Origin: DATBSK01 sp964532485
GTDB lineage: Bacteria > Actinomycetota > Acidimicrobiia > IMCC26256 > PALSA-555
Direction of reading: 5' to 3'
NCBI GenBank assembly: GCA_964532485.1
Contig: CAZHKE010000010.1
Location: forward strand, 1-64,000
DNA length: 64,000 nt
Part shown: positions 24,553-33,702 of the stretch, one piece after another
Layout: each line of letters starts with the position of its first letter
How positions within the stretch are numbered: the stretch's first letter is position 1
Notes under the pieces: generated by a model
What the model saw: the letters and a program-made list of their open reading frames with translations, nothing else
What the model was told of the DNA's origin: nothing
Database searches by the model: none
Position numbers and translations under genes: made by a program

Positions 24553-25476
24553 GTGCGTTGGACCGCCATCGTGAACGCCGCGGCCGGGCGCGGGCGGACA
24601 CGGCGCCTGCTCCCCGACCTCCGGGCCGGACTCGCGGCGCGCGACGTCGCCGTGCACGTGTCGATCGACCCCGATGACGGCGCGCGAGCCGCGCACGGTG
24701 CCTTCTCGCGCGGGGAGGGCGTCGTCGCGTGCGGTGGCGATGGGACGATCGCGCCCCTGGCCGGGATCGCGGCCGAGACCGGCGGCACGCTCGCCGTCGT
24801 CCCGACGGGCGCGGGCAACGACTTCGCCCGCCACCTCGGTATCGACCGGCGCTCGCCGCTTGCCGCGGTCGAGCTGCTCGACAGCGGTCAGGTCACGACC
24901 GTCGACCTTGCGTTGGCGACGACCGACGACGGCGGTGCCCACTGGTGCACGACCGTCGCGAACACCGGGTTCGACGCCGACGCGAACCGGTGGGCGAACG
25001 GGGTCCGGCACGTGAGCGGCACGGCGCTCTACGTGCTCGCGGTGCTCAGGACGACCGCCCTGTACCGACCCCAGCCGATGGTGGTACGCGTCGACGACGA
25101 CGAGTGGCGCGGCCGGGCCTGGCTCGTCGCCGTCGGGAACACACGCTGCTACGGCGGCGGGATGATGATCACGCCTGACGCCGAGATCGACGACGGGGTG
25201 CTCGACGTGTGCGTCATAGGAGATGCGTCGATCGCGAAGTTCACCGCCCGCTTTCCCTCCGTGTTCCGCGGCACGCACGTGAGGATCGACGGCGTGGTGA
25301 TGCTGCGTGGTCGCACGGTCGAGCTGCACGCCGACGGTGGAGCAGTGCCCCTCGAGCTGTGGGCGAGCGGCGAGCGCGTCGGCGCGCTCCCGGGTCGGGT
25401 CGAGGCGGTGCCGAACGCGCTCCGGGTCCTCGTGCCTCCACCCCGACCAGCTGACGGTCAGGAGCTCCGCGCCTGA
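24553..25476 (+). CDS. Diacylglycerol kinase-family lipid kinase
   Basis: The 307-aa product has the DAGK catalytic domain: VNAAAGRGR near the start, GGDGT at 61-65, and PTGAGNDFARHLG. The C-terminal beta-sandwich contains NTRCYGGGMMITPDAEIDDG. The family phosphorylates diacylglycerol or related lipids. GTG 24553 places the first strand (RWTAIVN) at the N-terminus as in relatives; GTG 24532 would add seven residues. It converges with the cupredoxin gene across a hairpin. Confidence 0.9.
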   Translation: MRWTAIVNAAAGRGRTRRLLPDLRAGLAARDVAVHVSIDPDDGARAAHGAFSRGEGVVACGGDGTIAPLAGIAAETGGTLAVVPTGAGNDFARHLGIDRRSPLAAVELLDSGQVTTVDLALATTDDGGAHWCTTVANTGFDADANRWANGVRHVSGTALYVLAVLRTTALYRPQPMVVRVDDDEWRGRAWLVAVGNTRCYGGGMMITPDAEIDDGVLDVCVIGDASIAKFTARFPSVFRGTHVRIDGVVMLRGRTVELHADGGAVPLELWASGERVGALPGRVEAVPNALRVLVPPPRPADGQELRA

Positions 25477-25488
25477 CCGCAGGTCAGG
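25472..25488. terminator. Bidirectional hairpin between convergent stops
   Basis: CCTGACC at 25472-25478 pairs with GGTCAGG at 25482-25488 around GCA. The stem covers the stop codons of both the lipid kinase gene and the convergent cupredoxin gene. Confidence 0.45.
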
Positions 25489-26239
25489 TGACCTTGACGG
25501 TCGCTTCCATTCCCGCCGCGCGGTGACCGGGCACGGTGCAGAAGATCGTGTACGTGCCGGGCTTCAGATCGACCTTGCCCGAGTCGTCCGGCGGCACCTC
25601 GAGGATGAACCCGGCGAACTCGGGCTCCTCGAAGACGAGGGTGTGTGTACCTCCCTTGTCGACGTAGTTGATCTCGTTGATGCCCGCCTGCGTCGTGAAC
25701 TCGGTTGCCTGGAAGTTCAGCGTCGGCAGCGCATCGACCTCGAAGGTCGCGACCGCCTTGCCCTTCGGCTCCTGGAACCCGCCGCCGCCTGCCTCCTCGG
25801 ACTCCTCGCTCGGCCCGAGCGACACGATGCCCGCGGACACGATGAGCGCGACCGCAAACGCCACGATGAGCAGCTTCGAGCTCGTGCGCAGGCGCGGCAT
25901 CGCCGACATGAGCGCCGCGCCCGCCATGATCGAGACCGTCACGATCACGACGACGACGAGCGCACCGGTCTTGCCACTCGCGATGAACACGCGCGAGATG
26001 TTCAGCACCCACAACAGCACGCCCAGCGCCGAGAGGATGGGCAGTGCCAACGGCAGGAGCAGGCGCGTCCAGAGCGCCTCCTTGCGCGGGTCCGCGCCGC
26101 TCTCGAGCTGGAACGGCTCCGGCGAGTACTCCTCCGGTCCGTCGCGTTGCGAGGTGTCGGTGTCGGTGGTCGTCATCGGTCCCTGCTGTCCCTGCTCATC
26201 CGGTGAGCTGTCGTCATCCCGGAAGTCCCATGCTGGCAA
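25484..26239 (-). CDS. Membrane-anchored cupredoxin-domain protein
   Basis: The 251-aa product has a hydrophilic N-terminus, three transmembrane segments at about 58-80, 88-113 and 120-142, and a C-terminal cupredoxin domain. Copper ligands are visible: His in GGTHTLVF, Cys in YTIFCTVPGH, the next His, and Met in AAGMEATV, a type 1 site. It probably carries electrons or copper to the neighbouring oxidase at the outer face. ATG 26239 has AGGAG eight to nine bases upstream and overlaps ctaG by 26 bp. ATG 26176 (230 aa) is the alternative, with a poorer site. Confidence 0.8.
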   Translation of the reverse strand: MPAWDFRDDDSSPDEQGQQGPMTTTDTDTSQRDGPEEYSPEPFQLESGADPRKEALWTRLLLPLALPILSALGVLLWVLNISRVFIASGKTGALVVVVIVTVSIMAGAALMSAMPRLRTSSKLLIVAFAVALIVSAGIVSLGPSEESEEAGGGGFQEPKGKAVATFEVDALPTLNFQATEFTTQAGINEINYVDKGGTHTLVFEEPEFAGFILEVPPDDSGKVDLKPGTYTIFCTVPGHRAAGMEATVKVT

Positions 26240-27074
26240 GCTCCTGCTCGAGCTCTCGCCGCATCTGTGGGCGCTGGCGGCGCTCCTCGTCGGCCGCCCA
26301 CCGGAAGAAGAATACGGCGATCAGCGACCAGAGCAGCAGCCCGGCACCGATCTTCATGATCAACCCCGCGACCTGCTGGTCCTCGAGCGTCGACAGCCCC
26401 CAGATGTGCGGCAGGCCGACGTAGAACTTGTAGAGGGGCGCGTTCCCGAACGTCAGGAACGAGGCCGGCACCGTCGGCACGATCGACTGCAGGAACAGGT
26501 ATGCGGCGCGCACCGGCGCCGCAAGGCGCGGGATCTCCGGCAGCGGCGACAGCACCGGCATCCACACGATCAGCGACGACACGAACAGCAGCGCGTGCAC
26601 GCTGAAGTGCACGAGCCCGGAGCTCAAGCTCTCGTTCACGAGCCAGGGCCAGTGCGTGAACACGAGGACGGCGTTGAAGATCACGAGCGCGGGCAAGAAG
26701 CGCGACAACCAGCGCACCGCTCGGAACCGGCGGCTGGGCGGGTCCAGGATCCAGCGGGCGAGCCACCCCGGCGTCCCGAGGAGCAGGAGGGGCGCAGCGA
26801 CCATCGCGAACAGCAGGTGCTGCACCATGTGCACCGAGTAGTTCATCTGCTCGGCGACGGCGTGGACGGGCCAGTCGGACGCCAGCCACGTGGTGGCTAC
26901 ACCGAGCACCCAGCACGTGACCTGGAAGCGCGTGACGATCGGTCGGCCCGGCGCGACGAAGCGTGGACCGACGCGCACCACCGCGATCCAATACCCCGCG
27001 GCGAGCCCGGCGATCAGCAGCCACACATCGGGCTGTGCCTCCCAACCCGGTATCTGGACGGCACTCGACGCCAT
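26214..27074 (-). CDS. ctaG: CtaG-type cytochrome c oxidase assembly protein
   Basis: The 286-aa product is a polytopic membrane protein of the CtaG_caa3 family with about seven helices. Conserved His residues sit in SVHMVQHLLF, FTHWPW and LVHFSVHALLF. The family is needed for assembly of caa3 oxidase, probably in copper delivery to subunit I. It lies after ctaF and overlaps the cupredoxin gene, which fits a copper-insertion module. Confidence 0.88.
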   Translation of the reverse strand: MASSAVQIPGWEAQPDVWLLIAGLAAGYWIAVVRVGPRFVAPGRPIVTRFQVTCWVLGVATTWLASDWPVHAVAEQMNYSVHMVQHLLFAMVAAPLLLLGTPGWLARWILDPPSRRFRAVRWLSRFLPALVIFNAVLVFTHWPWLVNESLSSGLVHFSVHALLFVSSLIVWMPVLSPLPEIPRLAAPVRAAYLFLQSIVPTVPASFLTFGNAPLYKFYVGLPHIWGLSTLEDQQVAGLIMKIGAGLLLWSLIAVFFFRWAADEERRQRPQMRRELEQELASMGLPG

Positions 27075-27081
27075 CGTGATC

Positions 27082-27471
27082 TCAGGAGAACGTGTGCAGC
27101 GACGCGAGCACGACTGCGTAGAGCACGACCGCGGAGATGATCCCGAGCACGAAGAACCGTTGGAAGATCGGCTTGTCGGTGCGCAGGTGCATGTACCACG
27201 ACGCGACCCCGGCGAACTTGACGACCATCATGATCATCAGCAGCGCGACGATCAGCCCGTCAGGGATGTCGCCGTCGAGGTAGGAGACTGCGATCTCGAA
27301 CGCGGTGACGATCACGAGGACGATCGCGATCATCACGTACTTGAACGGCGTCGGGTGCGGACGGATCTCGCCCGGCAGCAGGCCTGGGGCCGACTCGAGC
27401 GTGTGACCGAGCTCGCCGCGCGCGACGACCTCGACCTCGTCCTCGACCCGTGCGATCGTGCCTTCGGTCAT
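27082..27471 (-). CDS. ctaF: Cytochrome c oxidase subunit IV (prokaryotic type)
   Basis: The 129-aa product has three predicted helices after a 40-residue cytoplasmic N-terminus (PTPFKYVMIAIVLVIVTAFE, then LIVALLMIMMVVKFAGVASWYMHLRTD, then a last helix). The pattern VVKFAGVASWYMHL is typical of prokaryotic COX4. It is a small structural subunit of the oxidase, encoded between ctaE and ctaG. Confidence 0.85.
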   Translation of the reverse strand: MTEGTIARVEDEVEVVARGELGHTLESAPGLLPGEIRPHPTPFKYVMIAIVLVIVTAFEIAVSYLDGDIPDGLIVALLMIMMVVKFAGVASWYMHLRTDKPIFQRFFVLGIISAVVLYAVVLASLHTFS

Positions 27472-27484
27472 CCGGCGCGCTCCC

Positions 27485-28159
27485 CTACGACCCGGGCTGG
27501 GGGACCAAGTAGATCACAGTGAAGATCACGATCCAGACCACGTCGACGAAGTGCCAGTACAGGCCGGCGATCTCGACACGCTCCGAGTCGCCTTGCTCCA
27601 ACCGACCGGCGTTCGAGAGCCCCCACAGCGACAGCAGCCAGATGATCCCGATCGTCACGTGCGCGCCGTGGAATCCGGTGAGGAGGTAGAAGGTCGAGCC
27701 GAAGACGCTCTCCGAGACCGTGAGTCCCTCGCGCGTGAACTCGGTGAACTCGAACACCTGGCCCCCGATGAACGTCGCACCGAGGAGCGCGGTCGCCAGC
27801 AACCAGATGCGCACCCGCCGGTGATCGCCACGCTGGATCGCGGCGAGCGCGAGCACCATCGTCAGCGAGCTCATCAGCAGGATGAACGAGGTCGCCGACG
27901 TGAACGGGATGTCAAAGAGGTCGCTCGGCGAAGGCCCCACCTGTCCGGGTCGCCCGCGGTAGAGGAGGTACGCAGCGATGAACGCGCCGAAGAAGAGGCA
28001 GTCCGACGACAGGAAGAGCCACATCGCGAGCTTCGTGTTGGTGACGCCCGTGGCGGTCGCGTGGGGGTCGTGCCCGTGAGCACCGCCACCGCCGTCGTGC
28101 GACGGCACAGGCGTGCTCGTGGAGCCGCCGACCTCTGCGGACTGCTCGACCGTGCTCAT
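27485..28159 (-). CDS. ctaE: Cytochrome c oxidase subunit III
   Basis: The 224-aa product has about five to seven helices with subunit III motifs: KLAMWLFLSSDCLFFGAFIAAY, FHGAHVTIGIIWLL and GLYWHFVDVVWIVIFTVIYL. It is the third core subunit of the haem-copper oxidase. Its ATG overlaps the ctaD stop by ATGA. A His/Gly-rich N-terminal stretch precedes the first helix. Confidence 0.95.
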   Translation of the reverse strand: MSTVEQSAEVGGSTSTPVPSHDGGGGAHGHDPHATATGVTNTKLAMWLFLSSDCLFFGAFIAAYLLYRGRPGQVGPSPSDLFDIPFTSATSFILLMSSLTMVLALAAIQRGDHRRVRIWLLATALLGATFIGGQVFEFTEFTREGLTVSESVFGSTFYLLTGFHGAHVTIGIIWLLSLWGLSNAGRLEQGDSERVEIAGLYWHFVDVVWIVIFTVIYLVPQPGS

Positions 28160-30084
28160 GACTCGTCGGTCGCCGGTTCGATGCCCCAGGCGTACATGCC
28201 GAAGGCGAGGACGACGACGCCGATGATCAGCGGGACCCAGCTCTTGAACACCGCGGCGTACCCGATGGGCAAGAGGCCGAGGGCCAGCACGAGGGGATAG
28301 ATGGACGGCGACGGCATGTGGATCCCGTGGCCGCCTGTCTCGTGCGCGGCGGCCGAGTGCTGGGTCGCGGCGGTCTCGGCGCCCCCGCTCGGCAGGGGCA
28401 GGAGATGCCCGTGATCGTCCTCGGTGTACTTGCGGTGCCAGAAGTCGTCACGCGACTCGACCTCGGGGACCTCGGCGAAGTTGTACTCCGGCGGCGGTGA
28501 CGAGATCGACCATTCGAGCGTGCGACCGTCCCACGGGTCGTTGCCGGCGACCGCGCCCCGCTTGAGTCCGATCGAGACGATGACGTTCACGACGAAGAGC
28601 AGGGTCGAGAGGGCGATGATGAAGGCGCCGACGCTCACGATCTGGTTCATCCCGTCCCAGCCGAGCCCGCTGTCGTAGCGGTAGGTGCGGCGCGGCATGC
28701 CGTAGAGGCCGAGCAGGTGCATCGGGAAGAACGTGAGGTTGAACCCGATCAAGAAGGTCCAGAAGTTCACCTTGCCGAGCCGCTCGTCGAGCATCCGCCC
28801 GAACACCTTCGGCAACCAGTAGTACATGCCGCCGAAGACCGCGAAGATCAGCCCGCCGACGAGCACGTAGTGGAAGTGCGCCACGACGAAGTAGGTGTCG
28901 GTCTGTTGGGTGTCGGACGGGACGATCGAGTGGAGCACCCCCGACAGGCCGCCCAGCGTGAACATCGCGATGAATCCCAACGAGAAGAGCATCGCGGTGG
29001 TCAGGCGCACCGAGCCCTTCCACACCGTGCCGAGCCAGTTGAAGATCTTCACCCCGGTCGGGATCGCGATGAGCATCGTCGAGAGGCCGAACGCCGCAAT
29101 CGCGACCGGCCCGAGCCCGGTCGCGAACATGTGGTGCGCCCACACGCCCCAGCCGAGGAAGCCGATCGCGATCCCCGAGAACACGACGACCGCGTACCCG
29201 AAGAGAGGCTTGCGCGAGAACACGGGCAGCGTCTCCGACACGATGCCCATGCCGGGCAAGATCAGGATGTACACCTCGGGATGCCCGAACAACCAGAAGA
29301 GATGTTGATAGAGCAGCGGATCGCCGCCCTTGGTCGCGAGGAAGAACGTCGTGTCGAAGTTGCGATCCGTGAACACCATGATCAGCGCGACCGTGATGAT
29401 CGGCATGGCGAAGAGCGTGAGGAACGCCACGACGAGCATCATCCAGACGAACACCGGCATCCGCATGAGGGTCATGCCCGGGGCGCGCAGGTTGAGGATC
29501 GTCGCGATGAAGTTGATCGCCGAGGTCGTCGAGCCGATGCCCAGCATGATGATCCCGACGGCCCAGAAGTCGGGACCACGACCGGGGAGGAAGCCCGCGT
29601 CGATCGGCGTGCTCGTCAACGGCGTGTAGCCGAACCACCCGCCGTCGGGTGCGCCGCCGAGGAAGAAGCTCGAGTAGAGGAAGACCCCACCGGCGGCGAC
29701 CACCCAGAAGCCGAAGGCGTTGAGGCGCGGGAACGCGACGTCTCGAGCGCCGATCATCAGGGGCACGAAGTAGTTGCCGAACGCGACGGCCATCGGCATG
29801 CCGACGAGGAAGACCATCGTCGTGCCGTGCATCGTGAAGAGCTGGTTGTACTGCCCGGCCGTGAGGACGGTGCCGTTGGGCTGGAACAGCTGCACGCGGA
29901 TCAGCAGCGCCTCGATGCCACCGATCAGGAAGAAGACGAGCGCGAGCGCCCCGTACATGATGCCGATCTTCTTGTGGTCGACGGTCGTGAACCAGCTCCA
30001 CGCCCCCGTCGTCGCCGTCGGCCGCCGCAGGACCAGTGGTCGATGGACCGCGACGGCCGACGGGGATTCCGCAACCGTGGTCAT
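28156..30084 (-). CDS. ctaD: Cytochrome c oxidase subunit I with C-terminal membrane extension
   Basis: The 642-aa product is an A-type haem-copper oxidase subunit I. It has the MHGTTMVF haem ligand, the CuB/cross-linked HPEVY motif, WAHHMF, and the HFHYVL haem ligands. The usual twelve helices end near residue 510. A His/Gly-rich linker then leads to two extra hydrophobic helices at about 590-632 (YPLVLALGLLPIGYAAVF, VPLIIGVVVLAFGMYAWG), like a fused subunit IV-type module, although a separate ctaF exists. It reduces oxygen and pumps protons. Confidence 0.96.
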   Translation of the reverse strand: MTTVAESPSAVAVHRPLVLRRPTATTGAWSWFTTVDHKKIGIMYGALALVFFLIGGIEALLIRVQLFQPNGTVLTAGQYNQLFTMHGTTMVFLVGMPMAVAFGNYFVPLMIGARDVAFPRLNAFGFWVVAAGGVFLYSSFFLGGAPDGGWFGYTPLTSTPIDAGFLPGRGPDFWAVGIIMLGIGSTTSAINFIATILNLRAPGMTLMRMPVFVWMMLVVAFLTLFAMPIITVALIMVFTDRNFDTTFFLATKGGDPLLYQHLFWLFGHPEVYILILPGMGIVSETLPVFSRKPLFGYAVVVFSGIAIGFLGWGVWAHHMFATGLGPVAIAAFGLSTMLIAIPTGVKIFNWLGTVWKGSVRLTTAMLFSLGFIAMFTLGGLSGVLHSIVPSDTQQTDTYFVVAHFHYVLVGGLIFAVFGGMYYWLPKVFGRMLDERLGKVNFWTFLIGFNLTFFPMHLLGLYGMPRRTYRYDSGLGWDGMNQIVSVGAFIIALSTLLFVVNVIVSIGLKRGAVAGNDPWDGRTLEWSISSPPPEYNFAEVPEVESRDDFWHRKYTEDDHGHLLPLPSGGAETAATQHSAAAHETGGHGIHMPSPSIYPLVLALGLLPIGYAAVFKSWVPLIIGVVVLAFGMYAWGIEPATDES

Positions 30085-30118
30085 GACATCTCCCTCTGCA
30101 TCACCTGGACGCGCCGCA

Positions 30119-31282
30119 TCACGTCAGCTCGAGCAGGTAGTCGGCGATGGTCTCGGCCTCCACCTTCGTCATCGACAGCTGCCCCTCGGGCGTGTTCTGC
30201 GTGAACGAGGGCATGCCGACGCACGTGTTCTCGAAGGGACCGGGTGGCAGACGGCACTCCTCCGATTCCATCGGGATCAACGACGGCGCGTCCATGATCC
30301 ACTCGACGAGCTTCTCGCGCGTGAGCTCGTAGTACCCGCTGGCGAACGTGGTCCGACTTGCGAGGTGTGTCAGGTTCGGCCCGTACACGCTCGCGCCCGA
30401 GTCTTCGGTCGTGTGACAGTTCGTGCACTGGAACTTCTGCGCGAACAGCTCCGCCGCGTCGGAGTCCTCGAGCGCGACCGCGGGACCCTCGAGCTGTCCG
30501 GCGACCCAGTCGGCGAAGTCGTCGGGTGACTGGGCGATGACCCGGAAGCGCATGTTCGCGTGCGAGAGGCCGCAGTACTCCGCGCACTGGCCGAGATACG
30601 TGCCCGGCTTCTCAGCACGGAACTTCATCGTGTTCTCACGACCGGGCACGACGTCGCGCTTGCCGGCGAGCTCGGGGACCCAGAAGCTGTGGATCACGTT
30701 GCAACCCGGGTTGTTGTCGGCGCCGCCGGGCAGCGACTGGTCACACGAGGTGAGCGTCACGAACACATCACGGCCCGTCGGGACGTGCAGCTCGTCCGCG
30801 GTCACGATCTTGCCGTCGACGCCCGCCTGCTTCGGATAGTCGAACTGCCACCACCACTGCTTGCCGACGACCGTGACCTCGAGCGGGTCGGCAGGCGGCT
30901 CGGCGAGGTCGAAGATCACGCTGACCGTCGGCACCGCGATCACCGCCAGGATCAGCGCGGGCACGAGCGTCCAGCCGATCTCGAGCGGCGTGTGGCCGTG
31001 GATCTGCTTCGGCCGATCGTCGGCACCCTTGCGCTGCCGGTAGCGCACGGCGACGAAGATCGTCGCGGCGATGATGAAGATGCCGATCGCAGCCGCGATC
31101 CAGAAGATCGGGCTGAAGAGGTTGTCGATCTTGTCGGCAACCGGCCCCTTCGGACGCAGCGAGTTCTGGCCGTTGTCGGGACCCGACTCCGTGGAGCAGG
31201 CCGCGAGGACGAGGGCGAGCACCCCGAGCGCGGCCAGCCACCACACACGGCGCCGCGCCAGCCTTCGAGGAGCCTGAGCCAC
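30119..31282 (-). CDS. ctaC: Cytochrome c oxidase subunit II with fused cytochrome c (caa3 type)
   Basis: The 387-aa product starts at GTG 31282, with a lipobox LVLAAC (Cys29), two transmembrane helices and a CuA cupredoxin domain (VIHSFWVPE and CAEYCGLSHANM). After a short linker comes a single haem c domain with CTNCH and a Met ligand in VGMPSF. The fusion marks a caa3-type oxidase taking electrons directly into its own cytochrome c domain. It is separated from era by a strong hairpin, so the oxidase operon has its own promoter. The start puts the basic n-region RRLARRR before the signal. Confidence 0.94.
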   Translation of the reverse strand: MAQAPRRLARRRVWWLAALGVLALVLAACSTESGPDNGQNSLRPKGPVADKIDNLFSPIFWIAAAIGIFIIAATIFVAVRYRQRKGADDRPKQIHGHTPLEIGWTLVPALILAVIAVPTVSVIFDLAEPPADPLEVTVVGKQWWWQFDYPKQAGVDGKIVTADELHVPTGRDVFVTLTSCDQSLPGGADNNPGCNVIHSFWVPELAGKRDVVPGRENTMKFRAEKPGTYLGQCAEYCGLSHANMRFRVIAQSPDDFADWVAGQLEGPAVALEDSDAAELFAQKFQCTNCHTTEDSGASVYGPNLTHLASRTTFASGYYELTREKLVEWIMDAPSLIPMESEECRLPPGPFENTCVGMPSFTQNTPEGQLSMTKVEAETIADYLLELT

Positions 31283-31400
31283 GCGGCGGACTCTATCGGC
31301 CAGGATTCCGGGAGCCGCAAACCATCGGCCGGTTCGCTGACGCCCGGCTCCGCCGGCCTTCAGCTCCCTCCACCCGTGAGCGGTAGCGCCGGGGGGAGCC

Positions 31401-31427
31401 CACGAGGGGGGCGTGCCCCCCCTCGTG
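31401..31427. terminator. Strong hairpin after era
   Basis: CACGAGGGGGG (31401-31411) pairs perfectly with CCCCCCTCGTG (31417-31427) around a five-base loop. It begins five bases past the era stop, reading on the minus strand, and separates the phoH-era operon from ctaC. No T-run follows. Confidence 0.65.
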
Positions 31428-31431
31428 CCGG

Positions 31432-32340
31432 TCAGAAGCCCAGGCGGTCGAGGGTCTCCGGGCGACGCTGCCAGTCGCGGGCCACCTTCACCCGGGTCTC
31501 CAGGTAGACGCGGCAGCCGAGCAGCGACTCCAGGCCCCGACGGGCCGCCGTGGCGGCCTCCTTGAGCACCCCGCCGCCCTTCCCGATGACGATCCCCTTC
31601 TGCGATTCGCGCTCGACGACGACCGTGGCGAGGAGACGGAGCACGTCGTCCGGGTGCCGGGCATCCTCCTCGTCCTCGAGCAGCTCGCACGAGACGCTGA
31701 TCGAGTGGGGCACCTCGTCGCGTGCAACCCGGAGCAGCTGCTCGCGCAGCAGCTCCGCGGCGATCAGCGTCTCGGGCTGATCGGTGACGACCCCGTCGGC
31801 GTAGTACTGCGGTCCCGGCTCGAGGTGCGCCTCGAGCTCGGCAACGAGCGCGTCGACCCCGTCGCCGGTGCGGGCCGAGCACGGGACGTACGCGTCGAAG
31901 GATCCGCCGAGCCGTTCCTCGGCGACGGCGAGGTGCTCACCGACCGCTTCGCGGGACGCCGCGTCGGTCTTGTTGACGACCAGCACTCGCGGCGTCCCGA
32001 CCGAGCGCACGAGGTCGGCGACGAACCGGTCGCCCCTTCCGATCGGCGCGTTGGCCTCGACGAGCTGGCACACGACGTCGACCTCACCCAGCGTCGCACG
32101 GGCGCGCTCGTTGGTGCGCTCACCGAGCGCGGTGCGCGGTCTGTGCAGCCCAGGCGTGTCGAGGAGCACGATCTGGCTCCCCGCGGTGGTGCGGACGCCG
32201 CGGATGGTCGTGCGCGTGGTCTGGGGTCGCGGCGACGTGATGGCGACCTTCGAACCCACGATCGTGTTGACGAGGGTCGACTTCCCGACGTTGGGCCGTC
32301 CGACGAGCGTGACGAAGCCCGACCGGAAATCGTCGCTCAC
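31432..32340 (-). CDS. era: GTPase Era
   Basis: The 302-aa product has the GTPase motifs GRPNVGKST (G1), a switch with TTR, DTPGLH (G3) and VVNKTDA (G4), and a C-terminal KH RNA-binding domain with GIVIGKGGGVLKE. It binds the 3' end of 16S rRNA during small-subunit maturation. It is the last gene of phoH-ybeY-CNNM-era, where ybeY and era both act on 16S processing. Confidence 0.96.
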   Translation of the reverse strand: MSDDFRSGFVTLVGRPNVGKSTLVNTIVGSKVAITSPRPQTTRTTIRGVRTTAGSQIVLLDTPGLHRPRTALGERTNERARATLGEVDVVCQLVEANAPIGRGDRFVADLVRSVGTPRVLVVNKTDAASREAVGEHLAVAEERLGGSFDAYVPCSARTGDGVDALVAELEAHLEPGPQYYADGVVTDQPETLIAAELLREQLLRVARDEVPHSISVSCELLEDEEDARHPDDVLRLLATVVVERESQKGIVIGKGGGVLKEAATAARRGLESLLGCRVYLETRVKVARDWQRRPETLDRLGF

Positions 32341-32376
32341 CGGCGCGAGCTCACCGGCCCCGCTGGTCTCCCGGCG

Positions 32377-33675
32377 TCACTCACCGCGGCTGGCATCCAC
32401 GGGATCGCCTTGCTTCCCCCGCCGCTTCGGCGGCCGCGAGATGACGACCGACACGATGCGGCGGCCCTGCACGCGTTCGCACCGGAAGAGAAGGCCCTCG
32501 AAGTACACCGTCTCGCCGGGCTCGGGAACGTGCCCCAGCAGGTTGAACACCAGGCCGCCGACCGTGTCCCACTCGGTGTCGGGCAGCTCCATGTCGAGCT
32601 CTTCGCTCAGGTCGTCGATCGGCAGCTTGCCCGGCACGCGCAGCAAGCCACCGGAGAGCCGCTCGACCCCCGGCTCCGCGATGTCGTACTCATCGGTGAT
32701 CTCGCCCACGATCTCCTCGAGCAGGTCCTCGAGCGTGACCAGACCCGCTGTCCCGCCGTGCTCGTCGACGACCATCGCCATGTGGAACTGCTGCGACTGC
32801 ATCTCCCGCAGCAGCTCCGCGACGCGCTTCTGCTCCGGCACGAACGTCGCGGGCCGGAGCACCTCACGGACGGTCTCCTTGGCACCACCCGCGCGCGCTC
32901 GCCGCACGAGGTCCTTGAGGTACACGAGCCCGACGATGTTGTCGGTCGTCTCCGAGTACGCGGGTATGCGCGAGTACCCACCCTCCATCGCGTGCTCCAT
33001 GCCGTCTTCGACGGTGGCGTCGGCGTCGATCGCGACCATGTCGGGGCGCGGGACCATCACCTCGCGCACGACGGTGTCGCCGAACTCGAAGATCGAGTGG
33101 ATGAGCCTGCGCTCCTCACTCTCGATCGCCTCCTCCTCTGCCGCGACGTCGGCCATGGCGCGCAGGTCTTCCTCCGTCACGAACGGGCCCTCCTTGAGGC
33201 CCTTGCCCGGCAGCATCGAGTTCGCGAGCCCGATGAGCGAGCGGGAGATCGCGCGCATCGGTGGGAACACGGTGATCGCGTAGAGGAAGCCCGAGACGCC
33301 GAGGGCGGCGCGGTCGGTGTGCTGGACCGCGAACGTCTTCGGCGCCACCTCGCCGATCACGAAGAAGAGCACGATCTGGAGCACCAGGCCGATCAGCACG
33401 CCATAGGCCCCGGCTTGGCGATCGAGCAGGATGCCGAGCAGCGATGCGCTCGTCAGCTGCGAGACGAGCACGAGCAGCAGCACCGAGTTGAGCGTCTGCT
33501 CCGGCCGCTCGAGCATGCCGGCGAGGCGGCTCGCGCCCTTCTTCCCCTCTTCGGCCAGGGCGATCGCCCGGATGCGGTTCATCCGCACGAACGCCGTCTC
33601 GGCCACGGCGAGGTACACGGAGAACGTGAACAGGATGACGACCGCGAGGAGGATCAGCCAGTCGGCCGTCGCCAT
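32377..33675 (-). CDS. CNNM/CorC-HlyC family membrane transporter-associated protein
   Basis: The 432-aa product has an N-terminal DUF21 domain with three to four helices (LILLAVVILFTFSVYLAVAE near the start), a CBS pair at about 200-325 (VPRPDMVAIDAD and VVDEHGGTAGLVTLEDLLEEIVG), and a C-terminal CorC_HlyC domain ending in PPKRRGKQGD. The family is linked to Mg2+ or Co2+ export or sensing and is often misnamed hemolysin. It sits between ybeY and era, a widespread arrangement. Confidence 0.9.
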   Translation of the reverse strand: MATADWLILLAVVILFTFSVYLAVAETAFVRMNRIRAIALAEEGKKGASRLAGMLERPEQTLNSVLLLVLVSQLTSASLLGILLDRQAGAYGVLIGLVLQIVLFFVIGEVAPKTFAVQHTDRAALGVSGFLYAITVFPPMRAISRSLIGLANSMLPGKGLKEGPFVTEEDLRAMADVAAEEEAIESEERRLIHSIFEFGDTVVREVMVPRPDMVAIDADATVEDGMEHAMEGGYSRIPAYSETTDNIVGLVYLKDLVRRARAGGAKETVREVLRPATFVPEQKRVAELLREMQSQQFHMAMVVDEHGGTAGLVTLEDLLEEIVGEITDEYDIAEPGVERLSGGLLRVPGKLPIDDLSEELDMELPDTEWDTVGGLVFNLLGHVPEPGETVYFEGLLFRCERVQGRRIVSVVISRPPKRRGKQGDPVDASRGE

Positions 33676-33702
33676 CAGCTCGTCTCCATCAGGAGGTCAT
33701 CA

